A DNA stretch of 64,000 nt, from contig NZ_FOVJ01000001.1 of the NCBI RefSeq assembly GCF_900115125.1, positions 1,025,852 through 1,089,851 of the forward strand. The letters run 5' to 3'. Position numbers and translations under genes: made by a program. Positions within the stretch are counted from its first letter, which is position 1, and the number at the start of each line of letters is the position of its first letter. The DNA is from Nitrosospira briensis (GTDB taxonomy: Bacteria; Pseudomonadota; Gammaproteobacteria; Burkholderiales; Nitrosomonadaceae). This document shows, in pieces, positions 1 through 8,995 of the stretch. Under the pieces are notes generated by a model. The model made no database searches, was not told where the DNA came from, and worked only from the letters and a program-made list of their open reading frames with translations.

Positions 1-679
1 GCAATCGATTGCGCGCCACGTAACCTTCAGAGGCCAAATCACGCATCCCGCCCAACTGCTCTTGTAAAAATTCCAGTTGTTGTTTTTTATTATCCCGTGA
101 TTTCTCCAGACCACTGGTTTGCAACTTCAGGCCAGAAATACTCTCATCCATTGCGGACAACTCGCTCTGTATTCCCGATAGTCTGGAGCTGAATAGATGC
201 TGCTGCATCGCGATATAGTTGAAAACAATCGGGTCGTTTTTCATCTTTTCCAACTCCGCGGGAAAAACAATGGTCTTTTTTCCCTCACGCTCGGCAATCA
301 AACGGGCCTCTGCTGCACGCGCGGCAAAATATTGGACCCGCGTTGTCTCGGCGTTGGCTTTGACTTGCACGCTATTCATGCGAACCAGTACGGCACCCGC
401 GTCAACCACATCTCCATCTTTCACGAAAATGTCTTCAATCGTTCCACCGGTTTGATGCTGAATGGCTTTCCTGCTGGTCGCCACCGTAACAGTTCCGCTA
501 AGCGGCACCCCTTTATCGAGCGGAGCCAATGAAGCCCACAATAAAAAACCTCCGATACCCGCGATGACGACTCCCCAACCGAGGCGGATGTACCGGACAG
601 CATCGCTGTCTACTCCTGAAAGCGGCGATTCCTGGGGGCAGCCATAGGTACTGCCGCTGCTCTGCAACTTCATCTCCAT
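1..679 (-). CDS. HlyD-family type I secretion periplasmic adaptor, C-terminus beyond left edge
   Basis: The reading frame is open to the left edge of the window, so only the N-terminal 226 residues are seen. A GGAGGG ribosome site lies six bases before the ATG chosen at 679; a second in-frame ATG lies two codons on. The protein has a short cytoplasmic N-tail, one membrane helix at about residues 31-50, then a biotinyl-lipoyl-like segment (GTVTVATSRKAIQHQTGG, then IEDIFVKDGDVVDAG), then a long alpha-helical hairpin. This is the layout of PrsE/LapC/HlyD membrane fusion proteins, which bridge the inner-membrane ABC exporter to a TolC-like channel. It lies 75 bp downstream of the ABC transporter gene on the same strand. 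A TolC-type partner would be off the window. Confidence 0.92.
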   Translation of the reverse strand, partial: MEMKLQSSGSTYGCPQESPLSGVDSDAVRYIRLGWGVVIAGIGGFLLWASLAPLDKGVPLSGTVTVATSRKAIQHQTGGTIEDIFVKDGDVVDAGAVLVRMNSVQVKANAETTRVQYFAARAAEARLIAEREGKKTIVFPAELEKMKNDPIVFNYIAMQQHLFSSRLSGIQSELSAMDESISGLKLQTSGLEKSRDNKKQQLEFLQEQLGGMRDLASEGYVARNRL

Positions 680-754
680 TTTGTCCCTCCATGGCCTCAA
701 ACTCGTAAAGCAGGACTTGGGTCCCCTGATAGACACTCCCTCTTTATTTCCGGC

Positions 755-2461
755 TTATCTTGACTGTACCGGCTGCACTGGCTGAGGGCGAGGTCTCCTC
801 AACCTGTCCAGGACTTGAGCAGTGGGGCCAAACAATTGTGCTTTTCCATCCACTAACACCAACAGCTTGGTGGTGGCAGCCAGTACACTGTTCTTGTGAC
901 TGATTATTACAATGGTTTTCCCCTGCTTGCGCAGTTCATCGATTGCCTCAATCAATGCCTGCTCGCCCACTTCGTCCAGGTTCGAGTTGGGTTCATCCAG
1001 CATGATGAACGATGGATCACCGTACATTGCGCGCGCCAGCCCGATGCGCTGCTTTTGACCACCCGATAATCCCGCTCCGCCGTCTCCAAGAGTCGTGTCG
1101 TAACCTTGGGGGAGGCGCAAGATCATTTCATGGATTCCTGCGCGTCGAGCTGTCATTACCACTTTTTCTGAATCGACCGCCCCAAACCGGGCGATATTGT
1201 CCCCAACCGTTCCTGCAAACAGTTCGATATCCTGAGGCAGATAGCCAATGTGCGGACCCAGTTCATCCTTGTTCCAGTAATAGACATCTGCCCCATCCAG
1301 GCTTACTTTACCCATTGCGGCTGGCCAGACGCCCACGAGCAATCGCGCTAGTGTCGATTTTCCCGAACCGCTGGGACCAATGACTCCCAACACATCACCG
1401 GGCGCAATCGTAAAACTCAAGTTTTTAAGAACGTTGACTGGAGAACGCGGGGGGGCCGCGGTCACAGCTTCCACCGACACTTCCCCAAGTGGTTTTGGCA
1501 GCGGCATTCCTGTTTCACGAACAGGGTTCGCCACCAAAAGTTCGTTCAGACGCTGGTAAGCACTCCGCGTGCTACTCCAGCTTCTCCATACACTTATCAA
1601 CTGCTCCACCGGGCTCAATGCCCTGCCCAGCAGAATCATGGCGACAATCATCATTCCAGGCGTAACTTTCCCTTCCAGGACAAGCAGGGCTCCCAGACCC
1701 AATATGAGCGACTGCATCGAAACCCGGACGAATTTTGTAATTGAGCTGATCGTTCCCGCTTTTTGGCTGGCTTCCGCTTGCAGTTGCAGAACGCGGTCAT
1801 TCAACTTTAGCCAGCGCGCCATCAGGTCAGCCAACATACCCATGGCGGCGATCACTTCCGCATTTCGCAAGTTGTTGGTTGCAAGGTTGCTTGATGTAAT
1901 CGCTACCACATTTGCTTCCTCGAGTGGTTTTTTGGACAAGTCCTGGTTGGCAAAGGCCAAAACGATGAGCGCCGTAGCTCCAGCCAAGGCAAATAAGCCT
2001 AGCAGCGGACTAAACAGGAAAATGACAGCCAGATATATGGGGAACCATGGGGCATCAAAAAAAGCGAACAGGCCCTGACCTGTTAAAAACTGACGGATGG
2101 TGGTGAAATCCTGCAACGCCTGTCCGGCAGCACCCCCTTCGCACTTCAGATTTTGTTCAAACGCAGCCGTATAAATGCGTTTGTTCATCTTCATGTCAAG
2201 CTGTGCTCCAATGCGGATCAGAACCAAGCTTCGTACAAGCTCCAGAGCGCCCATGAACATAAAGGCTCCAAGCGCCATCAAAGTCAGCATCAGCAAGGTC
2301 ATTTCGTTCCGGCTCGCTAGAACTCTGTCATACACTTGCAACATGTACAGGGCTGGAACCAGCATCAACAAGTTGATAATGGCGCTAAAGACCCCTACCG
2401 TTCTGAATGCCCCTTTGAAACTTAGAAGCACTTGCGCAATTTCTGTCTTGGGAAATTTCAA
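755..2461 (-). CDS. Type I secretion ABC transporter, PrtD family
   Basis: This 568-residue half-transporter fuses an N-terminal exporter membrane domain (about residues 15-310) to a nucleotide-binding domain. The ATPase part shows Walker A GPSGSGKST, the signature LSGGQKQR and Walker B FIMLDEP. It lacks an N-terminal C39 domain, so it belongs to the PrtD/HasD type that exports substrates with an uncleaved C-terminal signal. The best start is a TTG at 2461 (protein begins MKFPKTEIAQVLL); no ATG lies near it, so the start is less sure than the rest. It sits between the RTX protein and the HlyD adaptor on one strand, the standard order of a type I secretion operon. Confidence 0.93.
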   Translation of the reverse strand: MKFPKTEIAQVLLSFKGAFRTVGVFSAIINLLMLVPALYMLQVYDRVLASRNEMTLLMLTLMALGAFMFMGALELVRSLVLIRIGAQLDMKMNKRIYTAAFEQNLKCEGGAAGQALQDFTTIRQFLTGQGLFAFFDAPWFPIYLAVIFLFSPLLGLFALAGATALIVLAFANQDLSKKPLEEANVVAITSSNLATNNLRNAEVIAAMGMLADLMARWLKLNDRVLQLQAEASQKAGTISSITKFVRVSMQSLILGLGALLVLEGKVTPGMMIVAMILLGRALSPVEQLISVWRSWSSTRSAYQRLNELLVANPVRETGMPLPKPLGEVSVEAVTAAPPRSPVNVLKNLSFTIAPGDVLGVIGPSGSGKSTLARLLVGVWPAAMGKVSLDGADVYYWNKDELGPHIGYLPQDIELFAGTVGDNIARFGAVDSEKVVMTARRAGIHEMILRLPQGYDTTLGDGGAGLSGGQKQRIGLARAMYGDPSFIMLDEPNSNLDEVGEQALIEAIDELRKQGKTIVIISHKNSVLAATTKLLVLVDGKAQLFGPTAQVLDRLRRPRPQPVQPVQSR

Positions 2462-2648
2462 TTTGTAATTAACCTCAGAGCCAAATCCAGGCGCAACTGT
2501 ATGAGTGGGAACGTACCCTTTGCGAGACCTGTGAATGCTGGAATGATTACGGTCCGGAGAAGAAAATGGGTCAAGCGAGTAATCCGGTGTTTCTTTTCCA
2601 CCGGAAAGACATCCAAGCCACCGTACCGGGCTTTGCCGTTAATGATCG

Positions 2649-2664
2649 GTTCCTCTAGAGGAAC
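2649..2664. repeat. Perfect 16-bp palindrome in the RTX-ABC intergenic region
   Basis: GTTCCTCTAGAGGAAC reads the same on both strands. It lies about 190 bp upstream of the ABC gene and could be an operator or the core of an RNA hairpin. No further evidence is visible. Confidence 0.4.
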
Positions 2665-2683
2665 TCGCTTCCTGCTCCAAAAT

Positions 2684-2712
2684 CTACCAGGTCACGCTAC
2701 GTGACCCAGTAG
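2684..2712 (-). terminator. Hairpin after the RTX gene
   Basis: CTAC-ca-GGTCACG and CGTGACC-ca-GTAG form a stem with a 3-base loop and one internal mismatch pair. On the minus strand the stem is followed by ATTTTGG. It lies 19 bp after the RTX stop codon, and probably terminates or attenuates transcription so that the substrate is made in excess over the exporter. Confidence 0.5.
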
Positions 2713-2730
2713 AAGATGAGTTATCAACAG

Positions 2731-3561
2731 TTAAGCGATAACATCCAGGCTCGGATCAAATGCTGACGCGCCAATCAGAGCGACCTGAAAGTCCGCGCCT
2801 CCGTACACATCCGCAGTCAATATGCCTGAAGAGGGGTTATACGATAACTGGCCCGAACTGAAACTTTGATTGCCAGTCGCCCACCAGTTCACGTCTGCAT
2901 CGATTACGGAAAGATCAATCGCATCCCCTTCCCACCATTTGAAGTCGGAGATGGTATCGATTGCTCCCCAAGCTGGACTCTCGGTTACCGAGTTGAAGAC
3001 GAACGTGTCCGCTCCAGTGCCGCCTGTAAGAAAATCCTTTCCAGCTCCACCGATGAGTGTATCGTTGCCTGCTCCACCGTCGAGGCTATCGTTCCCACCC
3101 CAGCCGTACATTAGGTCGTTGCCGCCATATCCGTGGAGAGAATTCGCGTAACCATTGCCGTAGATGACATTGCTGAGATCGTTGCCGTCCCCAAAATAGG
3201 CAGTACCAGAAAGAGACAGGTTCTCGACATTGGCGGGCAGCCATTTATAATTGGTGCTGACCGAGCTGTAGACATGGTCGATGCCCTGGTTGTAGTATTC
3301 GATTACTTTGTCTGCCATCGTATCCACGTAGTACACGTCGTTGCCCGTACCGCCGTACATCGAATCCGCGCCTGTTCCACCGCTTAAAGTATCGTTACCA
3401 GAGTATGCATAGATGGTGTCATTTCCCCCGTAACCATTGATGTAGTCACTGCTGCTTGTGCCTTTTAACGACGGAAAGAATTTATATTCGGAAAACCATC
3501 CGTTCCATGCCCACTGCGACGTGTCGTTATCATGAAATTGGGTTCCATATATTGCTGCCAT
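2731..3561 (-). CDS. RTX calcium-binding protein, probable type I secretion substrate
   Basis: The 276-residue protein carries several nonapeptide RTX repeats of the GGxGNDxLx kind between about residues 40 and 185, such as GGAGNDTLIGGAGKDFLTGG, interrupted by a spacer near residues 85-125. The last 60 residues resemble the serralysin-type C-terminal domain and end in a hydrophobic tail (DPSLDVIA), the expected uncleaved type I secretion signal. There is no N-terminal signal peptide and no recognisable enzyme domain, so the repeats are essentially the whole protein. A GAGG site precedes the ATG. It is the first gene of the operon with the ABC exporter and the adaptor. Known family behaviour is folding outside the cell on binding calcium; the biological role is unknown. 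Confidence 0.88.
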   Translation of the reverse strand: MAAIYGTQFHDNDTSQWAWNGWFSEYKFFPSLKGTSSSDYINGYGGNDTIYAYSGNDTLSGGTGADSMYGGTGNDVYYVDTMADKVIEYYNQGIDHVYSSVSTNYKWLPANVENLSLSGTAYFGDGNDLSNVIYGNGYANSLHGYGGNDLMYGWGGNDSLDGGAGNDTLIGGAGKDFLTGGTGADTFVFNSVTESPAWGAIDTISDFKWWEGDAIDLSVIDADVNWWATGNQSFSSGQLSYNPSSGILTADVYGGADFQVALIGASAFDPSLDVIA

Positions 3562-3757
3562 GACATCTCCTCAATAGAAGTTAAAGACAAGCGTGTAGTT
3601 ACCACGCAAATAAATACTAATTGTGTCGAGTAGAATAATCTGTGATAAAAATCACATGACAGTCATGGCTTCAACGTGGATTCCCTTGCACCGCTCTTTG
3701 CACACGAATGCCCGCAATCTTTGAAAAATTTCAAAAGGTTCTAAATGCCTCTGCCTC

Positions 3758-4092
3758 TTGCCCCCCATCCGGATCATCGATAGGGGTGCAACGCGACTTT
3801 GCGCATTTCGCAAGCACTGCGCTGCATGCCACACGATTAATGGCGAAGGCGACGGGAAATCGCCGGAACTCAATTATCCGGCCAGCGTGGTCGAATACAT
3901 TAGTCCCCGGATACCTGAAGGGCTGGATCGAAAGGCCGCAGAGCATCTGCTACAACACGACAGCGCCGGGACTTGCGGACGGGATAACCGACAGGGAAAA
4001 AATACGGAAGAACTCATTGCTATCTCAAAGCGATGAGCACTACGAAGCGTAACCCTGAAAATATCAATCGGAAAACGCCGCAATCGCGTTAA
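3758..4092 (+). pseudogene. Decayed c-type cytochrome with several frameshifts
   Basis: The heme motif CAACH with its usual follow-on (TINGEGDGKSPELNYPASV) is in one frame from 3758. The next conserved stretch (PGYLKGWIERPQSICYNTT, then APGLADG) continues in the +1 frame from about 3905. The frame then returns for EELIA, and the end YLKAMS is in the third frame from 4021, closing at 4092. Read across the shifts, it gives a typical class I cytochrome c with a distal Met region. At least three frame changes over 330 bp argue for a dead gene rather than a single sequencing error. No start codon with a ribosome site is seen. Confidence 0.75.
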
Positions 4093-4237
4093 CTGAAAAG
4101 CAGGCGTATTGGGCGCATGGTTGCCTGCTGGCCCCCGAACTTATCATTTTGTGTTCTTTCGGCCACCGGCCACTCGGTGCATACTATGGTATCCACGGCA
4201 GCCGCTCGCCGTTCCCAAGCTTAATCAGGAGATCATC

Positions 4238-4627
4238 ATGCAGCTTTTGCTGATCCTAGGCATTATCGTCGCCATCGCCGCGGTGGCGTTCGCGCTTCAG
4301 AACAATATGCCTGTGGCGGTAACCTTCGGTATGTGGAGCTTTGAAAGTTCGCTTGCGATGATGCTGCTGCTGGCAATGGGCGTAGGTGCGGTTATTGCCG
4401 TATTGCTGTCCTGGCCTGCCATGATCAAGAGCCGCTGGGTTGGGTCGCGACTGCGCCGCCAGGTTAATAAACTGGAAGCTGACAAAGCTGTGCTGGAGCA
4501 GCGAGTGGCTCAACTCGAAGCAGAGCTGGTAAGGGTAAGTCCTGAACCGGTACCCGAAGAGCCTCAACGCTTTTTGGGCTTGAAGTCGATACTGTTAGGC
4601 AGCGAAACTGGTAAACACGAGGAATAA
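4238..4627 (+). CDS. LapA-family (DUF1049-like) inner-membrane protein
   Basis: This 129-residue protein starts at the ATG preceded by CAGGAG, rather than at an upstream in-frame codon. It has two membrane helices (about residues 2-20 and 35-60), the second after the characteristic QNNMPVAVTFGMWSF segment, then a cytoplasmic coiled coil (about 75-105) and a Pro/Glu-rich tail. This matches lipopolysaccharide assembly protein A-domain (LapA/YciS) proteins. In enterobacteria LapA works with LapB to control LpxC and LPS assembly. No lapB gene is next to it here, so the role is inferred only from the fold. Confidence 0.75.
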   Translation: MQLLLILGIIVAIAAVAFALQNNMPVAVTFGMWSFESSLAMMLLLAMGVGAVIAVLLSWPAMIKSRWVGSRLRRQVNKLEADKAVLEQRVAQLEAELVRVSPEPVPEEPQRFLGLKSILLGSETGKHEE

Positions 4628-4751
4628 TCGGATAGACGTCCTGTAATTACAACCCTGTGACTGATCGTTGCGTTGTGAAGTTTACCTCTGCTGTCGCTAT
4701 TCCCTATTGTTCCTGGCAGGAAACACTCGTGTTCAGTGCAGGCTTTCGGCC

Positions 4752-5219
4752 TCACTTTGCCGGAGTTCTTACCAGTTCCATCAACTGGTCGAGCAATACC
4801 TTCTTCTGCTCGCCTAATTCCGCATAGCGCGCATACAGGCGATTTAGATCCTCCGTGTATTGTTGAATGCGTTCCTGGCGTTCGCGCAGCAATCGAACGT
4901 TGTCGTCATAGCTTGGCGGCGGATTGTCTTTCAGGCCGCCTACAACGTAAGAGCCCTGTACTATAGTCGAGGGAGCCTGGATCGTCTGCGGGTAGCTCTC
5001 CTGTATTTCATTGCGACGCAGCTCCTGTGTCATCTCGAATTGCTGGTATACCGCTTGCTGTTCCTGGTTCACGTGATTCAATACAGTTTCGAGCCGGGTG
5101 ATCTCGGGATCGGGTGCGGGACTGGAAGCTTTTGAATGAGGGTTTAGCGCAGATTGCGCCAAGGCTGAGCCTGCCAGGTTTGAAGCCAGCAAAAAAAGAG
5201 CAATTATCAGGCGTTTCAT
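4752..5219 (-). CDS. Periplasmic coiled-coil protein of unknown function
   Basis: The start at 5219 is chosen because AGGAG lies six bases upstream and because it places a clean signal peptide (MKRLIIALFLLASNLAGSALAQ) at the N-terminus. The mature part, about 130 residues, is mostly helical with heptad-like stretches (ETVLNHVNQEQQAVYQQFEM and the C-terminal RERQERIQQYTEDLNRLYARY). A central proline-rich segment (VVGGLKDNPPPSYDD) separates the two helical blocks. I do not recognise the family. It may be a periplasmic scaffold or chaperone-like protein. It is a single-gene unit, convergent with the LapA-like gene. Confidence 0.6.
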   Translation of the reverse strand: MKRLIIALFLLASNLAGSALAQSALNPHSKASSPAPDPEITRLETVLNHVNQEQQAVYQQFEMTQELRRNEIQESYPQTIQAPSTIVQGSYVVGGLKDNPPPSYDDNVRLLRERQERIQQYTEDLNRLYARYAELGEQKKVLLDQLMELVRTPAK

Positions 5220-5453
5220 GGCTTCTCCTATGACCGCTACCGTCGTGACCAATGCTGAAAAATTCATCTGCGGCGAACGAAGCGCGATGTACGAGCTCCA
5301 AGAAAAACGTATACGGAATTACGCCAGGCGCGCCTTACCGACCTCCATCCCGTTATCGACATGACGCAGTGATAATATTTACTTCGCGATTTTAAAGTTA
5401 CACAATTGCATCGAGACACTATTTACGTTTTAGACAGTATACGCAAATACAAT

Positions 5454-6707
5454 ATGTCCGACGATGATCCCCAGGCCGGGCAGCCGGTATTCATACAGTC
5501 GCCCCTGAAAGCAAGAAAAGGGCGTGGAGCGGTTTCCAACTTGCAGGGCCGTTACGAAGTGCTGGCACGGGAAGAGATAGACGACGGCTGGTCATATGAT
5601 AGCGAGGCAGATCCCGAAGCAGATTCTCCGACTTATGCGGATGTAGCCGCGGCTACATCCGTCAATCACGTCCCTGCTTTCAGGACACAGGTTACTGAGG
5701 AACATGCCAGGACCATCTTGAGCCGAAATAAGTCGCCCGATGTACCGTTCAGCGTCTCGCTCAACCCTTATCGCGGCTGCGAGCACGGCTGTATTTACTG
5801 CTTCGCGCGCCCGACGCACAGCTATCTCGGCCTGTCACCAGGACTTGACTTCGAGAGCAAGATTTTTGCCAAAGTAAATGCGCCTGACCTGCTCAGGCGC
5901 GAACTGGCTAAAGCGTCCTACGTGCCCGAGCCTATCGCACTCGGCGTCAATACCGATGCCTACCAGCCCTGTGAACGGGAATTGCGGTTGACGCGACGTG
6001 TTCTGGAGGTGCTGCAAGAGTGTGAGCACCCTGTGGCCCTCATCACGAAATCGTCATTGATTGAACGCGACATCGATTTGCTCGCGGAGATGGCTGCCAA
6101 GGGTCAAGCAATGGCGGCGGTGACAATAACGACGCTCGACCCTGCCGTGTCCCGCACTTTGGAACCGCGTGCAGCCGCCCCTGCGCGTCGCCTGCGTATC
6201 ATTCGCACGCTGACTGATGCCGGAATTCCGGTCGGAGTTAGCGTCGCCCCCGTCATTCCCTTTGTCACCGAGCCTGATCTCGAGCGAATACTGGCTGCCG
6301 CGGCAGAAGCCGGCGCCATTAATGCCGGGTATGTAATGCTGCGTCTTCCGTGGGAAGTGAGCCCGCTATTTCGACAATGGCTGGAAGCGCATTTTCCAGA
6401 GCGGGCGGAACGTGTAATGAACCGGGTACGCGACATGCGCGGCGGGAAGGATTACGATTCCGGTTTCGGTACACGCATGCACGGAGAAGGCATCTGGGCC
6501 GACCTGATCCGGCAGCGTTTTGAAAAGACTGTAACGCGCCTGGGCATTGGCGTACGTTCCGGGCACTTCAAGGGATTGGATTGTTCGCGTTTTCGCGCTC
6601 CCCCAATTACCCCTCCAACATCATCAGCAGTTGCGCCTTCGGCACGTACAGCGAAAGTAAAAGACAAAGACAGGGAGAGATCAAGCGGACAATTCGAGCT
6701 TTTTTAA
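5454..6707 (+). CDS. PA0069-family radical SAM protein
   Basis: The 417-residue protein carries the radical SAM cluster motif in NPYRGCEHGCIYCFARPTH, the spacing CxxxCxxC, and the family hallmark KGRGAVSN near the N-terminus, with HSYLGLSPGLDFESKIF after the cluster motif. These mark the PA0069/SplB-like group, whose substrate is not established. I chose the ATG at 5454 since homologous proteins begin shortly before the RGA(V/L)SN motif; an in-frame ATG at 5406 would add 16 residues, and neither has a strong ribosome site. The C-terminal 35 residues are low-complexity and basic. No operon partner is seen. Confidence 0.85.
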   Translation: MSDDDPQAGQPVFIQSPLKARKGRGAVSNLQGRYEVLAREEIDDGWSYDSEADPEADSPTYADVAAATSVNHVPAFRTQVTEEHARTILSRNKSPDVPFSVSLNPYRGCEHGCIYCFARPTHSYLGLSPGLDFESKIFAKVNAPDLLRRELAKASYVPEPIALGVNTDAYQPCERELRLTRRVLEVLQECEHPVALITKSSLIERDIDLLAEMAAKGQAMAAVTITTLDPAVSRTLEPRAAAPARRLRIIRTLTDAGIPVGVSVAPVIPFVTEPDLERILAAAAEAGAINAGYVMLRLPWEVSPLFRQWLEAHFPERAERVMNRVRDMRGGKDYDSGFGTRMHGEGIWADLIRQRFEKTVTRLGIGVRSGHFKGLDCSRFRAPPITPPTSSAVAPSARTAKVKDKDRERSSGQFELF

Positions 6708-6773
6708 TTGACGAGCCAAGCAAGCACCTGAAGCCGAGCGATTTTACCGGGATCGCGGGAATTGATGGGTAGT

Positions 6774-7529
6774 TTATGCTTCGTTTATGCTCAAAATATC
6801 GCTGCTCTCGCCTTGCCGTATTTCTACAGTCTCCATGGATTCCAGCCTCATCCACAAACACTTGCCCTTGCTTTCCCGTTCAATACTTTCCAACTGCTCC
6901 GCATGGGCTTTCAGTTCTTCCTCGCTTGCAGCCAGCACCACCAGGTGCAGATCTTGCATATTAATCGCAAGCTCCAGCGCGGATGGCGCTTCAAGTTCCA
7001 TCAGCAGGCTTTCCTGCCCGCGTGTCATGGCAAGATAGACTTCCGCCAGCAACTCGGCGTCCAGCAAAGCGCCGTGCAACGCGCGCCTTGAGTTATCGAC
7101 CACGTAGCGTTCGCATAGTGCGTCCAGGTTGTTTCTTTTGCCGGGGTGCAGGTCCTTCGCTATTTTCAGCGTATCGGTAACAGAATGGCAGCACTCGCCC
7201 AAAGGCGGTAATTTCGCCAGCCCCAGCTCATGATCCAGGAAGGCCACGTCAAAAGATGCATTATGCATGATGAGCTCGGCACCGTTGATGAACTCAAGCA
7301 ACTCGTGCACAACATCGCAAAACTTTTGCTTATCCTGTAGAAATTCGGTATTCAACCCATGCACCTGCAACGCGCCCTCCTCGATCTCGCGTTCAGGATT
7401 CAGATAATAGTGAAAGCGGCGTCCGGTCAGCCTCCGGCTCATCATTTCCACGGCGGCGATTTCGATAATACGGTGGCCGAGCTTGGGCTCAAGGCCGGTA
7501 GTCTCCGTGTCGATAAAAATCTGGCGCAT
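6774..7529 (-). CDS. dnaQ: DNA polymerase III epsilon subunit (3'-5' proofreading exonuclease)
   Basis: All three DEDDh exonuclease motifs are present: ExoI FIDTETTGLEP at residues 5-15, ExoII HNASFDVAFLDHE near 100, and ExoIII HGALLDAELLAEVY near 155. The C-terminal tail (about 180-251) matches the region that binds the alpha subunit. Length (251 residues) is normal. It lies at the end of a minus-strand run with a methyltransferase and rnhA, a conserved proteobacterial neighbourhood. The start MRQIFIDTETTG is typical. Confidence 0.96.
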   Translation of the reverse strand: MRQIFIDTETTGLEPKLGHRIIEIAAVEMMSRRLTGRRFHYYLNPEREIEEGALQVHGLNTEFLQDKQKFCDVVHELLEFINGAELIMHNASFDVAFLDHELGLAKLPPLGECCHSVTDTLKIAKDLHPGKRNNLDALCERYVVDNSRRALHGALLDAELLAEVYLAMTRGQESLLMELEAPSALELAINMQDLHLVVLAASEEELKAHAEQLESIERESKGKCLWMRLESMETVEIRQGESSDILSINEA

Positions 7530-7597
7530 GTTTCGTGATTCCTTGTCTCGCTTGCAGTCAGTCAGGTTTGCTTTCGCCTTTCATTTCCATGTAATGC

Positions 7598-8089
7598 TTA
7601 TTCCCCGGCGGATGTCGAATTCGTATCTATCGACTGCACCCGAACCATTTCCACAGACGAATTCGACAGTACCGATTGCACTCCCCGATTGGCCAGCACA
7701 TCCGCCTGCTCGTTGCCCTCATGTCCCGCATGACCGCGTACCCACAGCCATTCTATGCGGTGGCGTTGAGCCAGCAGGTCAAGCTCTTTCCATAGATCGT
7801 CATTTTTTACCGGTTTTTTGTCCGCGGTGCGCCAGTTGCGCTTTTTCCAGGCGTGTATCCACTCGCTGATACCTTTTTGCACATATAGGGAGTCGGTATG
7901 GAGGCGCACTTCGCATGGCTTTGTCAGCGCTTCCAGCGCGCGAATCACAGCAAGCAACTCCATGCGATTATTGGTTGTGTGTTTTTCTCCCCCGAATAAT
8001 TCGCGCCTTTGCCCATTGTATTGCAGGAGAGCACCCCAACCGCCAACGCCCGGATTGCCCTTGCATGCGCCATCCGTAAATATTTCCAC
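7598..8089 (-). CDS. rnhA: Ribonuclease HI
   Basis: The catalytic carboxylates are visible in order: D in [13 protein letters not shown] in [14 protein letters not shown] in LHTDSLYV and D in [10 protein letters not shown]. The protein cuts the RNA strand of RNA-DNA hybrids. I place the start at the GTG at 8089, preceded by CAGGGA and giving [12 protein letters not shown], the usual RNase HI N-terminus. The frame stays open further upstream, but that stretch overlaps the methyltransferase gene and has no RNase H sequence. The C-terminal 20 residues after VLANRGV are an unconserved extension. Confidence 0.94.
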   Translation of the reverse strand: MEIFTDGACKGNPGVGGWGALLQYNGQRRELFGGEKHTTNNRMELLAVIRALEALTKPCEVRLHTDSLYVQKGISEWIHAWKKRNWRTADKKPVKNDDLWKELDLLAQRHRIEWLWVRGHAGHEGNEQADVLANRGVQSVLSNSSVEMVRVQSIDTNSTSAGE

Positions 8090-8109
8090 TATCCCTGCCT
8101 GCTTCGTCT

Positions 8110-8883
8110 TCAATTCTTGCCTTCTTCTGCCTTGGTGCGCGCCGCCCTGCGGGGTTCGTTCTGTTGCGCCGCGTCCTTGATCTTCTGCGCAACCGGAGCC
8201 ATGCTTCTTCTTCTGGCCCGTACTTCTTTCCACTCCGGCTTGATGACGCGCATCCCATGCACGCGTTTGACGGCGGTTACGAAATATACGCCGCCTGAAA
8301 ACCGCCACCAGCGGTCACCCGCCGCCTCCATGAAGGTAAATCGCTTCAACCATTTTTCCTGACTGAATGGTGGCGCGTAGCAGCATAGTCTATCCCTGGT
8401 GATCTCGAAATCCAGCAAGGTCAGCCAGTCCTTGAGCCGTGGCAGTGCGATGAAATTGCCGCGCCATGGGAAAGTGTCTTCCGGCAAGCCAAAAAGTCCC
8501 CGCACGCCCCACAGGCTGCGTGGATTGAAACCAGAGACAATGACGTGGCCTTCGGGCATCAAAACCCGTTGGACCTCACGCAGAATCTGGTGCGGGTTGG
8601 AGCTGAATTCCAGTATGTGCGGTAATAGCACAAGGTCGATGCTATTCGTTTCGATTGGCAGAAAATCCGGGGCCGCAAGCACCGCAGCCCCATCTTCAGT
8701 TCCCGCGCAAAACTGTAGCGGCATGCGATTGGCGCGCAGAAAGTCATATTGCGGAAATCCGATCTGCATGGCATTGTAACCAAAGACATCCGCCACTGCC
8801 TTGTCGAAATAGTTCTGCTCCCGTTCCAGCAGATACTGGCCCAGGCAAGTTTCAAACCATTCCCGTTTATTTTTCGTTGGCAT
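8110..8883 (-). CDS. Class I SAM-dependent methyltransferase upstream of rnhA
   Basis: The protein (257 residues from the ATG at 8883) has the Methyltransf_11 core: [14 protein letters not shown] followed by [20 protein letters not shown], typical of the family member that lies between gloB and rnhA in beta- and gammaproteobacteria. The SAM-binding glycine motif is weak, as usual for this group. The C-terminus is Lys/Arg-rich. It reads toward rnhA with a 20-bp gap and is divergent from gloB with 112 bp between the starts. Substrate unknown. Confidence 0.85.
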   Translation of the reverse strand: MPTKNKREWFETCLGQYLLEREQNYFDKAVADVFGYNAMQIGFPQYDFLRANRMPLQFCAGTEDGAAVLAAPDFLPIETNSIDLVLLPHILEFSSNPHQILREVQRVLMPEGHVIVSGFNPRSLWGVRGLFGLPEDTFPWRGNFIALPRLKDWLTLLDFEITRDRLCCYAPPFSQEKWLKRFTFMEAAGDRWWRFSGGVYFVTAVKRVHGMRVIKPEWKEVRARRRSMAPVAQKIKDAAQQNEPRRAARTKAEEGKN

Positions 8884-8995
8884 ATATAATATCAAGGACA
8901 GCCAGATTTCAATTAAGGTCCCGATAGCCAACCGCAACAGTTGACGGATATCGGATTTCCATTTGAAATTTCACTCGCAAGAGCCGCCTGCTATC

